From positions 358,048,267 to 358,112,266 of the forward strand of contig NC_053040.3 in the NCBI RefSeq assembly GCF_002575655.3: a DNA stretch of 64,000 nt, read 5' to 3'. Source of the stretch: Aegilops tauschii subsp. strangulata. Taxonomy: Eukaryota > Streptophyta > Magnoliopsida > Poales > Poaceae. Numbering within the stretch: the first letter of the stretch is position 1; every line of letters begins with the position of its first letter. Positions 35,340-45,799 of this stretch are shown one piece after another. Position numbers and translations under genes: made by a program. The notes below the pieces were generated by a model. That model worked only from the letters and a program-made list of their open reading frames with translations. It did not search any database and was not told where the DNA came from.

Positions 35340-35356
35340 CCCCGGCAACGGCGCCA
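35340..35356 (-). other. Primer-binding site of D (tRNA-Asp)
   Basis: Same 17-bp sequence as the inner copy, ten bases from the 5' LTR edge at 35367. Its complement pairs with the 3' end of tRNA-Asp(GUC). Confidence 0.8.
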
Positions 35357-35366
35357 GAAAAGAGCT

Positions 35367-37011
35367 TGATGTCTACTACGCAACCTTCTTCTTTTAGACG
35401 TTGTTGGGCCTCCAAGTGCAGTGGTTTGTAGGATAGTAGTAAATTTCCCTCAAGTGGATGACCTTAGGTTTATCAATCCGTGGGAGGCGTAGGATGAAGA
35501 TGGTCTCTCTCAAACAACCCTGCGACCAAATAACAAAGAGTCTCTTGTGTCCCCAACACACCCAATACAGGTAAATTGTATAGGTGCACTAGTTCGCCGA
35601 AGAGATGGTGATACAAGTGCAATATGGATGGTAGATATAAGTTTTCGTAATCTGAAAATATAAAAACAGCAAGGTAACTAATGATAAAAGTGAGCGTAAA
35701 CAGTATTGCAATGCTAGGAAACAAGGCCTAGGGTTCATACTTTCACTAGTGCAAGTGCTCTCAACAATAATAACATAATTGGATCACATAACTATCCCTC
35801 AACATGCAACAAAGAGTCACTCAAAATTCACTAATAGCGGAGAACAAACGAAGAGATTAGGGTAGGGTACGAAACCACCTCAAAGTTATTCTTTTCAATC
35901 AATCCATCGGGCTATTCCTATAAGTGTCACAAACAGCCCTAGAGTTTGTACTAGAATAACACCTTAAGATACAAATCAACCAAAACCCTAATGTCACCTA
36001 GATACTCCAATGTCACCTCAAGTATCCGTGGGTATGATTATACGATATGCATCACACAATCTCAGATTCATCTATTCAACCAACACATAGAACCTCAAAG
36101 AGTGCCCCAAAGTTTCTACCGGAGAATGACGACGAAAACATGTGCCAACCCCTATGCATAGGTTCATGGGCGGAACCCGCAAGTTGATCACCAAAACATA
36201 CATCAAGTGGATCATGTGATATCCCATTGTCACCACAGATAAGCACGACAAGACATACATGAAGTGTTCTCAAATCTTTAAAGACTGAATTCGGTAAGAT
36301 AACTTCAAAGGGGAAACTCAATCCATTACAGGAGAGTAGAGGGGGAGAAACATCATAAGATCCAACAATAGTAGCAAAGCTCGCGATACATCGAGATCGT
36401 GCCAAATCAAGAACAAGAGAGAGAGAGATCAAACACATAGCTACTGGTACATACCCTCATCCCCGAGGGTGAACTACTCCCTCCTCGTCATGGAGAGCGC
36501 CGGGATGATGAAGATGGCCACCGGTGAGGGATCCCCCCTCCAGCAGGGTGCCGGAACAGGGACCCGATTGGTTTTTGGTGGCTACAGAGGCTTGCGGCGG
36601 CGGAACTCCTGATCTATTCTGTTCCCCGATGGTTTTAGGTTATATGGATATATATATAGGCGAAAGAAGTCGGTCAAGGGAGCCACGAGGGGCCCACGAG
36701 GGTGGAGGGCACGCCCCCCTGCCTCGTGCCTCCCTTGTTGCTTTCTTGACGTGGACTCCAAGTCTCCCGGGTTGCTTTCTTTCCAAAAATAACTTCTCTA
36801 GAAGGTTTCATTCCATTTCGGCTCCGTTTGATATTCCTTTTCTTCGAAACACTGAAACAAGGGAAAAAATAGGAACTGGCACTGGGCTCTGGTTCAATAG
36901 GTTAGTCTCAAAAATAATATAAAAGTGTTTAATAAAGCCCATAAACATCCAAAACAGATAATATAATAGCATGGAACAATCAAAAATTATAGATACGTTG
37001 GAGACGTATCA
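35367..37011 (-). repeat. 5' LTR of D
   Basis: Full-length LTR of 1645 bp. A minus-strand TATATATA at about 36645-36660 is the likely core promoter. Followed by TSD CACCG. Confidence 0.9.
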
Positions 37012-37098
37012 CACCGCGGGCTCAGGAGGAGGAGGGACGCGCTGTCGAGCGGTGACCCTTGCCGCCACCGTCGAGGGACCGGGATTCCCTTTCTCCAT
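37012..37098 (-). pseudogene. B3-like antisense ORF of element A, N-terminal 29 codons
   Basis: ATG at 37096-37098 begins MEKGNPGPSTV; the frame reaches the D insertion at EPAV and resumes in phase at AEPAARGRG on the other side (30546 downward). This start is preferred to the ATG inside D's LTR, because the D-derived codons are not part of the original gene. A TATA box lies about 80 bp upstream. Confidence 0.7.
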
Positions 37099-37177
37099 GA
37101 TGAGTGAAAGGAAGAAGCAGAAGCAGGAGGAGATTGATGACAGAAGAGTGCGGAATGCCATCCCCCCTTCCCCCTCC

Positions 37178-37185
37178 TTATAAAG
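37178..37185 (-). promoter_or_regulatory. TATA box of the B3-like antisense gene
   Basis: The minus strand reads CCTTTATAAGGAGG, 80-90 bp before the ATG at 37098, with GC-rich flanks. It suggests the antisense gene had its own promoter within element A. Confidence 0.5.
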
Positions 37186-37693
37186 GGGCGGGGTCGAGGC
37201 TCGGCCGCCCCGCTCGGCCAATCTAGCCACCAGAGGCACAGGGAATCGAGGCCGACCCGCTGCCCCAACCAGCGACGGCCCGGTTTCCCGCCTCCACTGC
37301 ATGCCACCCCAAGCGCATGGAGGACGCGTGGTGAACGTGCAGAATCAAGGGGACGGGTGAAGCATCCTCTCCCCACCCCGTGATCGTGGGGTGTGGACGC
37401 CTTGAAGACCACGACCCGGCCCCACGCAGTAAATGAGCCGCGCCTCCACGCCTCCCTCTTTTTACGGGGAAGGCGCGAGCCGCCTCTTTACTGCGATGTG
37501 ACGCATGCGTGCGGAAACCGCCCCACGCATGCCGCCCACGTCACGCGCACCCCTCCACGCCGCACGCGGGTCGTGGGAAGCGAAGCGCGCGAAAAGTTTT
37601 ACCGCGGTAAAAACCGCCGCTCTGCCCGCGCACCATTTTGGGCCTGGCCCAACAAGACGTCGCGCTTATGTATGGCCTAGGACCGGGGGCTCC
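37186..37693 (+). other. Element A upstream of the antisense gene, ending in polypurine tract
   Basis: GC-rich, no coding sequence recognised. The last bases GGCCTAGGACCGGGGGCTCC (37674-37693) precede the 3' LTR and include the probable polypurine tract ACCGGGGG. Confidence 0.55.
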
Positions 37694-38818
37694 TGTCAGT
37701 GTACAAAAGAAGGGGCGCACCTTTGTACCCCTTTACCTGTGCACGGACAGTCGGAGCCGCGCCCACGGCCACACCAAGCAGAGCAGGGGAAGTGAACCGA
37801 GGTAAAACCAAAGCCCGAGGCAGCCAGAGCAACGCCAAGGCCAAGACCCCAAAGAGCAGAGGGGCGAAGTAGGTTCCACCGGCAAGGCCCTTGCCGGGGC
37901 AGCCTCAGCGGCCCCTGGCAAGACCCTTGCCAGGGCGGCTCGCCCACACCAGCAGAGCGCGCCACCCTTGAACCCACGATTCCCAACACCATCAACCATG
38001 TCGGGGCAGGGCTCGGGAGGCGCCTCCATGGTGGTATGCAGATCTTTGTGAAGACAAGGAACACTCAAGACCAGATCAGGATTAGAAGACGACGATCCTC
38101 GGCAAGATCCTTGCCGAGGAAAGCCACGAGACCCCCGGCAAGGTCCTTGCCGGGGACGACAGCAGGGCCACAGCCAGGCTCGCGTCGACCAAGACTCCAC
38201 CGACCGTCCCCAAGCAGCTACAAGCTCAACCAGCTGGGCGCGCACCTGCATGGCGAGGAGCGGTCTCTACACCAACTCAGCAAGCACCTGCGTGGTGGCA
38301 TGCAAATCGTCATGAAGGCCCCACCACCGCGCCACCTCAGCTGCCTGCCTGCCTACATGGCGCCGCATGCGTCGCTGGCCAAGGCGCGTGTCGAAGCGAG
38401 GAGGAGCGGCGATGGACGGGACGGGCTCCGTTCCCGTCCCCGATAAAGCAAGGGGACACCTAAGCGATGCATTAAATGCATCTTGTCCTGTAATACAGGC
38501 GATAAGCTCGCCGTACTGTTACCTTTCCACATCCTGTGTGCCACTGTGGCAACCCCTTTTCCTATAAAAGGAGGCCCGAGGTGACCAGGAGAAGGATTCG
38601 GCTTTTCTGGGCTCGTTACACCCAGTAGCTAGCTCAAGAACACAAGAACTCTCTGAAATACACCCACCAAAGTAGGACTAGGGTTTTACGCATCCTCGCG
38701 GCCCGAACCTGGGTAAACGGTCCTTGTGCTGATTACTAATCCTACTCTTCTCACAACCCTGCGCCCCGGCGACCGTAGTAGGGATTCTTGTGATCCCATA
38801 GGTGTCGTTTCCCCGACA
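37694..38818 (+). repeat. 3' LTR of element A
   Basis: 1125 bp with termini TGTCAGTG and CCCCGACA. The U3 part has four copies of an imperfect palindrome GGCAAG-N-CCTTGCC. The TATA box is at 38562-38570. Right-hand flank GGTCG should be the TSD, but the left copy is outside the window. Confidence 0.85.
38562..38570 (+). promoter_or_regulatory. TATA box in LTR of element A
   Basis: CTATAAAAG in the context CCTATAAAAGGAGGCC, a standard plant LTR core promoter. Transcription would start some 30 bp further on, marking the U3/R border. Confidence 0.6.
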
Positions 38819-39069
38819 GGTCGCCGTTTTTTTTGAGTTGTTGATTGTTTTTTAAGATAGCTACCCACTTGTTCCAAGTGGTGTTACGGTGTACCAGGTC
38901 GCACTTTGTATCGTTCAAGTCCGGTACTAGACCCTCCATTAGCCGAACAACCATCGCCTCATAAAATTTGTGAACAAGCCCACGACTAAATTATCGGAAA
39001 CTTGGGCTGCCCCAACGTGCATTATTATTTATATTTTCTATGTGGGAGTATCCTCAGAACAAAATGTGC
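38819..39069. other. Flank after element A, nothing recognised
   Basis: AT-rich sequence with poly-T runs. No gene or repeat identified. Confidence 0.4.
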
Positions 39070-39300
39070 GACTACAATATTTATTGGGCCCCTTTGTAAT
39101 TTGTGCTAAATTTTGACCAAAGTTTTAACTAACAAAATGATAGTGCATGTTAACAAAAATTATATCCTTTGATTCATATTTGAACATAGCTTTCGATGAT
39201 GTGATTTTTTGTGACATGCATGAACATTTGGTTAGTTAAATTGATAGTCAAAATTTGGCACAGATTATCATAGGGACCAATAAACTAGGACGGAGCTCCT
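39070..39300. mobile_element. Stowaway-like MITE, one end degenerate
   Basis: The two halves form a long imperfect hairpin: 39079-39190 (TATTTATTGGGCCCC, AATTTTGACCAAAG, ACTAACAAAATG) is complementary to 39190-39290 (ending GGGACCAATAAACTAGGACGGAG). The right terminus GGACGGAG is the Tc1/mariner Stowaway end. The left terminus and TA duplication are not clear. Confidence 0.55.
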
Positions 39301-39772
39301 CATTTGTCGTCCAAATGACTACTGTATATGACTAGCCGCTCTATCTAAATGTGGGACATCAAAGCATCCAGGCCCGCATGCCATCCACCGAATCAGAGCG
39401 AGGTGCTACAGTCGAGACTCACCGGTCACCCCGGTGTGGCTGTCATGACCCATCATATCACAAAACCCACACCTTTACCAGCAGTGGTAAAGTGGCCTCA
39501 AAGTTGGACTGGACGAAGCAACCATCATCTCACTGGAACGCTTGTTGAAGCCCTTTCTCCCCTTGAATAAAACCTCACTCCAGGCTACTCACATCTGCCA
39601 TTTTTCTTCTGTACAGACGAAGGAAAGGTGGGCGAATCAGTGATGCTACTGTATTTTCATTCCAAAAATCTTCATTTTCCGAAGCACCGACCGATTCTCA
39701 CAACCTATTCTTTTCCTGTTTTCATTGCGATTGTGGTTTCCTTTCGATTGCTTTTTGTTTGTCAGTTTATTG

Positions 39773-40516
39773 ATGGATCTTGGAGCACTAGGAAAAGAGT
39801 TGCCGACAGATAACCCTCTCAAGACAGAGATGTCCAGGAAGAGAGCACCCACCAACGAGTTGGCCATGTTGGCAGGCCAACCCATGAAGATGAACTCCAA
39901 GAAACAAGCACTAGCCAAAGAGTTGACGACGTTGGCGGACGAACTCCTCAAAGAAAGCTGGAAGAACAGCAAGGGCCCCACCATTCCTACCCCAGAAACT
40001 CTAATGGCCACCTATGAGAGGCTCAAGGCCGAGTTTGAGGTGATAGTCGCCGTTGAGAAACAGTATTTCCCTGGCAAGGCGATGGCCCCGGGAGGGATGG
40101 GATCCCCTAGTGAGCTGCACAAGGTAAAAAAATTGCTTATCATAGTTGTGGCTTTTGATTATTTGCAATGTGCTTGCTAATATGTTAGGGTTGTGCAGGT
40201 GCCGGTGGACGTCCTTGATGATTCTGATGTCGCGGTCCGTCCTATGGACAACACCCCAGAGATCGTTTTTTATGTCGTGGTCCGTCCTATGGACATCGCC
40301 CTAGAGATCGATTCTGATGCCGCTGTCCGTCATGTGGACATCGCCCCAGAGATCGATTCCGATGCCGTTGTCCGTCCTGTGGATATCGCCCCAGAGATCG
40401 ATTCCAATGTCGCGGTCCGTCCTGTGGACATCGCCCAGGGATCGATTCCCATGTCGATGTCCGTGTTGTGGTCATTGCGCAAGAGATCGATGACAAGAAA
40501 TAGTTGGTCGCGCTAA
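39773..40516 (+). CDS. Candidate two-exon gene with 45-bp in-frame repeats, unknown function
   Basis: Exon 1 is 39773-40123 (MDLGALGKELPTDN..., exactly 117 codons, ends AAG|GTAAAA). The intron is 40124-40198 (75 bp, CTAAT branch-like motif, TTGTGCAG end). Exon 2 is 40199-40516 in phase. Exon 1 is Lys/Glu-rich and probably helical (ALAKELTTLADELLKE, MATYERLKAEFEVIVAVEKQY). Exon 2 is built of a 15-residue repeat of the type SDAVVRPVDIAPEID. The sixth repeat lacks one base, so the frame ends at 40516 instead of at a TAG at 40500-40502, which the repeat frame would use. I do not recognise the protein. It could be a real low-copy gene, a captured fragment, or a decayed one. The upstream region has no strong TATA box. 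Confidence 0.45.
40217..40497 (+). repeat. 45-bp tandem repeat, six units
   Basis: The landmark GTCCGT occurs at 40235, 40280, 40325, 40370, 40415 and 40459: five spacings, four of 45 bp and the last of 44 bp. The repeat stays in frame in exon 2 until the last unit. Confidence 0.85.
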
Positions 40517-40987
40517 TCCTTCAAGGTAGTTTGCATTGTGTTTAATTACCAGAACGATGCGTGTTATCAAACCATCTTAGGGCTAGTGCACTGTCTTGTG
40601 TGGGAGGTACTTGCTACTTTTGTTTGATAGTGAATCATGTGAACCCTCTCCGAGTTATGTAAACAGATGTATCCTCACCAGCTTTTGATGTAATATATGG
40701 CATGCTTAGATGTAAGTTTGAAATGTTTCTCACGACAGTAGGGCTTGTTTGATGATTCGTGGTGTTAGTAGGCTAGCTACTGTGCGAGCTATAGTACTTG
40801 CAAAACACTCACTGAAGAGAAACGTTGGGGCTGATGAGCTCGTGGTATGCTTATAGGTCTGATCCGTTGTCGATCGGCCAATAGCCCAAGCTCCTAAAAT
40901 TGTAGGCTTAGCGGTCGATCAGACAATAGTCCACAATTATAAATTAATTCACATCAAACTCAGAGAGTTGGTTCATGGATACATTCA

Positions 40988-41292
40988 GGCCTCATTTGGT
41001 TCATAGGGTAGGAAAATCGTAGCAATAGGAAAGTCATAGGAAATGAGATGACATGTATCTTAAATCCTATGTGAGTAGGAATAGGAAAGGAGATGCCCTT
41101 TGATTCACATCATAGGATTTTTTCCATCGAGTCTAGGCTAATGTTTTTTCCTATGAAATGTGGAGGATAGGAAGAATTCCTCCATAGGAATATGATTCCA
41201 TTCCTATAAACCAAAAGGCTCTACAGAAATTTTTCTTATAGAAATCCTATCCTATAAAATTGCTACAAGATTCCTCTAAACCAAAGGAGACC
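40988..41292. mobile_element. MITE, PIF/Harbinger-like
   Basis: About 305 bp with imperfect terminal inverted repeats (GGCCTCATTTGGTTCATAGG and the complement of ACCAAAGGAGACC) and a 3-bp duplication TCA at 40985-40987 and 41293-41295. Internal sequence is rich in TAGGAAA/TTTCCTA. The 3-bp TSD suggests the Harbinger superfamily, though the usual target is TWA. Confidence 0.6.
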
Positions 41293-41339
41293 TCACATTA
41301 ATAGCCAGCAAAATCGGCACGTACTTGTAACATGCGTGA

Positions 41340-43600
41340 ATGTGTAATTTTTTGGGCAGCACTAGGCATCAGACTACTGATGCATTGCTTCCCATCATTC
41401 TAGTCCTGAGCCCTACGATAAGATCTGATCTGATGTGGCTGCTGCCCCTTAAAACTAGCCTGGGCGGTTAATTTTCCACATACAAAACTACCTTAAACAG
41501 CTGCCGCAAATCACATGCTTATGTGGGCCACTAATTACGTGAGATAATTTGGTGAGATGCATTCTTGTTCCTTGGATTTAGGAAGCAATCTACGGCATGC
41601 TTTCTTTCCTTTTTTGATGAGTTGGAGCTGCAGGCTTCCCAAGGAAGCGAAACTTGTAACCAACGTTATATAAATTTACATCAGATGCAACTAGTACGTG
41701 GTTCCATCTTTTTTTGTAATTATAATTTATGTTCCCATGCACGCTGTAAAGAAATAAAAAAATATGTTCCGTTCAAGAAAGTGCTTCTGTGATGGGTGAA
41801 ATCTGCTTCGATTTATTTGAAATTTATGCCCTGTGTAACCAACGTGATATTTTGTTTCGTAAGCATTGCTATATGCATCAGCCGACTAGAGAATCGCTTC
41901 GAAACCGGCTTCATCAAGAAATAAAATTATTTCAAGAAGCATCATGATCTTGCTTCCATCAACTAGGCAAATAGAGAACTGTTTCACACATGCTTCCATC
42001 AAAACAGAAAATATTCCATATGTTTCAAAATCTTCACTATCTTGTTTTCATTGACTAGACACTAGCTGCCAAGGAAATACTATTTTGCTTCCATCGAAAA
42101 GAAAATTATTTCCAGTCACAACTACGCATGGTTCATACAAAATTGTGAAATTGTTTGCAAATAAAGAAAGAAAATTCTACTAGGCTCGACAGCCCTTGAG
42201 CCCCCACCGTAGCTAGCCACTTCGGCTACCACGTCCACACTTGGCGCCAAAAGAAAAACACATTGCTTCCAAAGTGTCAACAGAGAATAAAATTTGCTTC
42301 CAAAGAAATATATTTTGCTTCCATGGCCAATGAGCTTGCTTCCAAGAAAAACGGGCATAATTACGGAAGCAGGAACGTAGATTGCTTCCAATTGCTTTCG
42401 CAAAAAAACAGATTGGTTCCAACTGATGCATTTTTGTCCTGTTTGATATGTTGAAGCAGGAACAAAATAGTACCAAAGCATTGCCAAAGTCGCTAATGAA
42501 TGAAGAAAACATGTGGGATACTTGGAAGCATATTGCATATACAATAGAAACATGCCACATATGATACAAAAACACGCCCATTGAACTAAACTGAAGGAAG
42601 GACATACATCATCACCGAAAAAATTAAATACATAAAACACTGAAGCATTGTATTTGTGAGCACGAAGCATGATATCACCACCCTCGCATGCGTAGTCAAT
42701 CAGTCGAGGAACTTGGTGCATCACTGACAGGAAGCATCAGAGACGATACCGACCTGAACAAGGGCATTGTGAAGAGGGATGTTTCCAAGGAGGAGCGCAT
42801 AGCATGGCAATGGTGCGTCGGTGTCGTTGAGTCCACTAGGAGAAGCATGCACGCATGTCGATTACTCAACAATGCTAGAGTAAGGGCTAACACGCCGGCG
42901 AGATTGGATGAGCGACAGCCTCCCTGTCATGCTCCTCGTCCATATTCTGTAATATTCAGATTAGGGAGATGAGATCTGTTGTTACGTTGGATTCAGATTG
43001 GTAGCAACGGCAAGCCGGTGTCACACTGCTTCCGCTTCATCTCCACAATCGCCGGCAAGCACTACCATCAAAATAAAATTAAAAAACTAATCACAACGAA
43101 TCGCAGGAATGAATCAGAAATCAAATTGGCGACCCACAAACCTTGTATGACCTAATAACAAATCAAGAGAAAGCTGGACAACAACGACCGCTGGTGAAGG
43201 GCACCGTGGTCGCCTGCATCGGCCACGATGCTCCGATGCTGTGGCAACAGATGAGCGTAGTTTGAGGGAGAGAAGGTTAACTGGCGGCAGGGATCGACGG
43301 GGAGACGGGCTGGGTAGGCAAATGGGTGGAGAACGCCATGCTCTATCGATGGGCAAGGAAACAGGAGGGGATTGGGGGAGGGAGGTGCGAGATTACGGGG
43401 ATCATGGGGGCTGGTATTTTTCTGGGTGGGGCTAAAACGTGGCGTTGGAACGGGGAAAATGAAGAGCCTCTCGACCGTGGGATGCGAAGGAAATCAACGG
43501 GAGAAGTTTGGTCTGACGTTTGGAAGAAAATCAGACGTCTGACCGTAAGTGTTTCCCTAATTTTTTTGTTGGAAGCGTGAATGTGTAGTGACGTCGTACT
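41340..43600. repeat. TTGCTTCCA-rich interspersed repeat, unclassified
   Basis: About 2.2 kb without a convincing gene. Eight GCTTCCA copies (41951-42390) plus a GGTTCCA variant (42412) are scattered at irregular 20-170 bp spacings. A possible palindrome CAGACGTCTG lies near 43531. I found no TSD or terminal repeat that would settle the class. A decayed DNA transposon is likely. Confidence 0.4.
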
Positions 43601-43753
43601 TTTGGAGTGGCTATAGAGAGTGTGTACGTGTGCTAGAGGGGTTGTGGGATGGAGAGAGATCTAGAGAGACAGAAAGACCCTCTTTCTACTCCTAATTGTT
43701 AGATTGACAAAGGATATTTTTTGAGAACACAAAATCATAGCAGTACAGAGAAG

Positions 43754-43800
43754 TAATCCCTCCATTTCAAAATAAATGACTCAACTTTGTACTAACTTTG
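43754..43800. mobile_element. Truncated Stowaway MITE end
   Basis: ATCCCTCCATTTCAAAATAA followed by ATGACTCAACTTTGTACTAACTTTG is the common Triticeae Stowaway terminus (CTCCCTCCGTT...). The complementary end is absent. Confidence 0.6.
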
Positions 43801-44640
43801 AAATGATATGACGTGCTCCAGTGTCATCCAGTCTTCGCGTGTGGTAGTAGTATTGCGGGTACAGTAAGTTTTTTGAAGAAGCGGAATTCAACAAATTCTT
43901 GATGGTTCCTTCGTCCGACCAACTTACAGTGGGAAAGGTTGGGCCTGCACTACGACTGGGTGGACGAGGATAATTTTGTGCATGGCAGGTGGACCAGTAT
44001 GGTCGACGTCTCACATGTCGGCGAATGAAAGTATTCTTCCCGATATCTAGGATGAGCAATGAGTATTCCTTGTTTATTTTTTATGAAAGCTATTGTCTCC
44101 ACTGTTACGATAAAGGAGTGTGAAACACGGCAGCCCATTGAACTTGGCATGTGCACAACTCCCTCATTCCTCATGTATCATAGTGTTGACTATAAGGTTG
44201 GCTATAAGGTTACAACTTTTTCTCACTTTCTCTCTATCTATTTCCTCTCAAATGTTTTTTACCTTTCTTTTTTCAGACACAATTGTTTTATATGCCTCTT
44301 CTTTTAGAATTAGTTTTTATATCTAGGAGCACGTGTAGAGACGGGCTCTTGCAGAGCCCAATCCTTGACTTTGTCAATGCCTCTCTCTCCTCCACATAAG
44401 CGGGCTTATAGCCCAGTATTGTCCAAGTACTACTTGCCATGAATGCGGGCAGCTGGCTTCCGAGGGGGAGCACGCGTGGGAGGGGGGAGGGGTTTTCTGG
44501 TGGGCCAGGACGGTCATAAGTGGGCTTGGAAATGGTCCGGACTCCCACATGGCCCACCTCACATTATCACCATATTTCTTGGAGTCTGTGTGCGGCGGGC
44601 GGGCGATCTCTTCTCCCTCCCCCGTCTCTCTATTCTCAGC
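43801..44640. other. Intergenic, nothing recognised
   Basis: No supported gene. A pyrimidine-rich part (44215-44290) and a GC-rich part with GCTTATAGCCCAGTAT (44404-44420) may be old MITE remnants. Confidence 0.35.
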
Positions 44641-44894
44641 CGACCGAGCGATTAGATTTCGTCTATTGACGGTTTATTCAATTGCAGTCCCACATGTCAG
44701 TGAAAATGCAAGACAACGCGTGTCCCCTGTTGTGAGCGGTGTGCAACTACTGCAGGATGCTGCTAACGCGAGACTACGATCAGAGACCATTCGACGAAAC
44801 TATGTGCGATGCAATAATCGCAAACGGTGGTGTAAAAAACCGTCAAAAAGGTGCAAAAAATTTTGCGATGACGGATACATCAAACACGGTTCAG

Positions 44895-45185
44895 ATTTTA
44901 GTTGCGTGTGCGAAGCAGGGCATACGGTTGATCCAGACGAACTGTTTGCGATTAGACAGAACAACATAAACGGGCAGCCATATCAATGTGTGTGTGATAT
45001 ACGGCATATAATTCGCTCCGATGAACTGTTTGCTATTAGGGAAAGCAACAGAAACGGTCAGCCAGATCAAGGTGTGTGTAATATACGGCATGTGGTTCAG
45101 TCGAATGAACTGTTTTCGATTAGGGAAGAGAAGATAAACGGTTCAACTAAACAAATGTGTGTGATATGCGGCAAAAAGGCCAACT
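44895..45185 (+). repeat. 84-bp tandem repeat, first cluster
   Basis: Three units spaced exactly 84 bp, marked by GAACTG at 44939, 45023 and 45107. All three keep one open frame of 28 residues per unit (VC-x-IRH-x-x-x-S/D-x-ELFAIRE-type). The frame runs 44549-45196 without recognised domains, so coding is doubtful. Confidence 0.75.
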
Positions 45186-45274
45186 GGTTAATTTGAGAGC
45201 AAGTACACATAGGTTAATTTGACATACATGACTTATAAGTTTCACAGAAATCATATCACTTTTTTTGGAAATCA

Positions 45275-45557
45275 TTTAATTGCGTTGAATGTATATAGTG
45301 CTCCGTCCTATTTGTTGAATTAACCTCGAGGTCCATGTTTTGGAAACATGTCGTAAAGTAACGGGATAGACCTTCATTCAAGCCAATCAACATGTGTTAA
45401 AAAAATAAAAATTATCAAAAATGTAACGAGATAGACCTTCTTCAAGCCAATCAACATGTGTACAAAAAACAAAAAATGTCAAAAATTACAAAACAAGGAC
45501 CTCGAGGTTAATTCAACTAATATGATGGCGCACTATATACATTCAGCACAATTAAAT
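45275..45557. repeat. Foldback element with duplicated loop
   Basis: Arms 45275-45334 and 45497-45557 are inverted copies, perfect over about 21 bp at the inner end (GTTGAATTAACCTCGAGGTCC). The loop contains two direct copies of 63 bp (45359-45421 and 45423-45485, starting GTAACG-G/A-GATAGACCTTC). It looks like a small non-autonomous foldback element. No TSD determined. Confidence 0.7.
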
Positions 45558-45799
45558 GTTTACAGTGAACCATCATATCAGTTAATTTAACATCGAGCCC
45601 ACTTCCCATCCAGTCGCCCATCTGATGACTACTCCAGTCTTAGCACACTTAGCTTGGGAGTTCTGTTAGATGAGCTACCGGTAGGGAAGCTGGTTCTTGC
45701 TGCTATAGGATCCCTCTTTCCATCCTTTATTGCGCACCCGGATGACCGACTGTCGGCGCCCAATGGTCAAAGCCATGTCCCCCACGAATGTAGAAGCTT

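Larger units (their letters stand above)
30552..37011 (-). mobile_element. Non-autonomous Gypsy element D (Sabrina/WHAM-like), full length
   Basis: 6460 bp, bounded by TG..CA LTRs (TGATGTCTACTACGC ... GACGTATCA) and TSD CACCG at 30547-30551 and 37012-37016. On the minus strand: 5' LTR 35367-37011, tRNA-Asp primer site, 3.8 kb AT-rich interior without protease, RT or integrase, polypurine tract 31552-31565, 3' LTR 30552-31551. The LTR type is common in Triticeae; the family name is from memory and uncertain. It must have been mobilised by enzymes of a relative. Confidence 0.9.
1..38818 (+). mobile_element. Ty3/Gypsy element A (Tat-like), outermost element, 5' end off window
   Basis: Three separated pieces join into one element: 1-6235 (gag-pol), 28884-30551 (3' region) and 37017-38818 (3' region and 3' LTR), about 9.7 kb once the insertions B and D are removed. 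The joins are supported by 5-bp TSDs (GCATG at B, CACCG at D). Domain order is gag, protease, reverse transcriptase, a degenerate Ty3-type RNase H, a second archaeal-type RNase H, then integrase, with no chromodomain at the integrase end. The dual RNase H is established for the Tat lineage. An antisense B3-like ORF lies between integrase and 3' LTR, as in other Tat elements with antisense ORFs. The 5' LTR is not in the window, so age and left TSD cannot be read. The right flank after the LTR is GGTCG. Confidence 0.85.

Noticed and set aside
35278..35356. tRNA-Asp-like sequence, and tRNA-Lys-like sequence at 18917-18934
   Set aside because: Only the 3' ends of the tRNAs are present, placed at LTR borders; they are primer-binding sites, not tRNA genes.
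40217..40497. Regular 45-bp repeats considered as a CRISPR array
   Set aside because: Direct tandem units without spacers in a plant genome; an in-frame coding repeat.
44549..45196. 215-codon frame containing the 84-bp repeats as a gene
   Set aside because: The coherent part is only the repeat; the second cluster of the same repeat is full of stops, so selection for coding is not supported.
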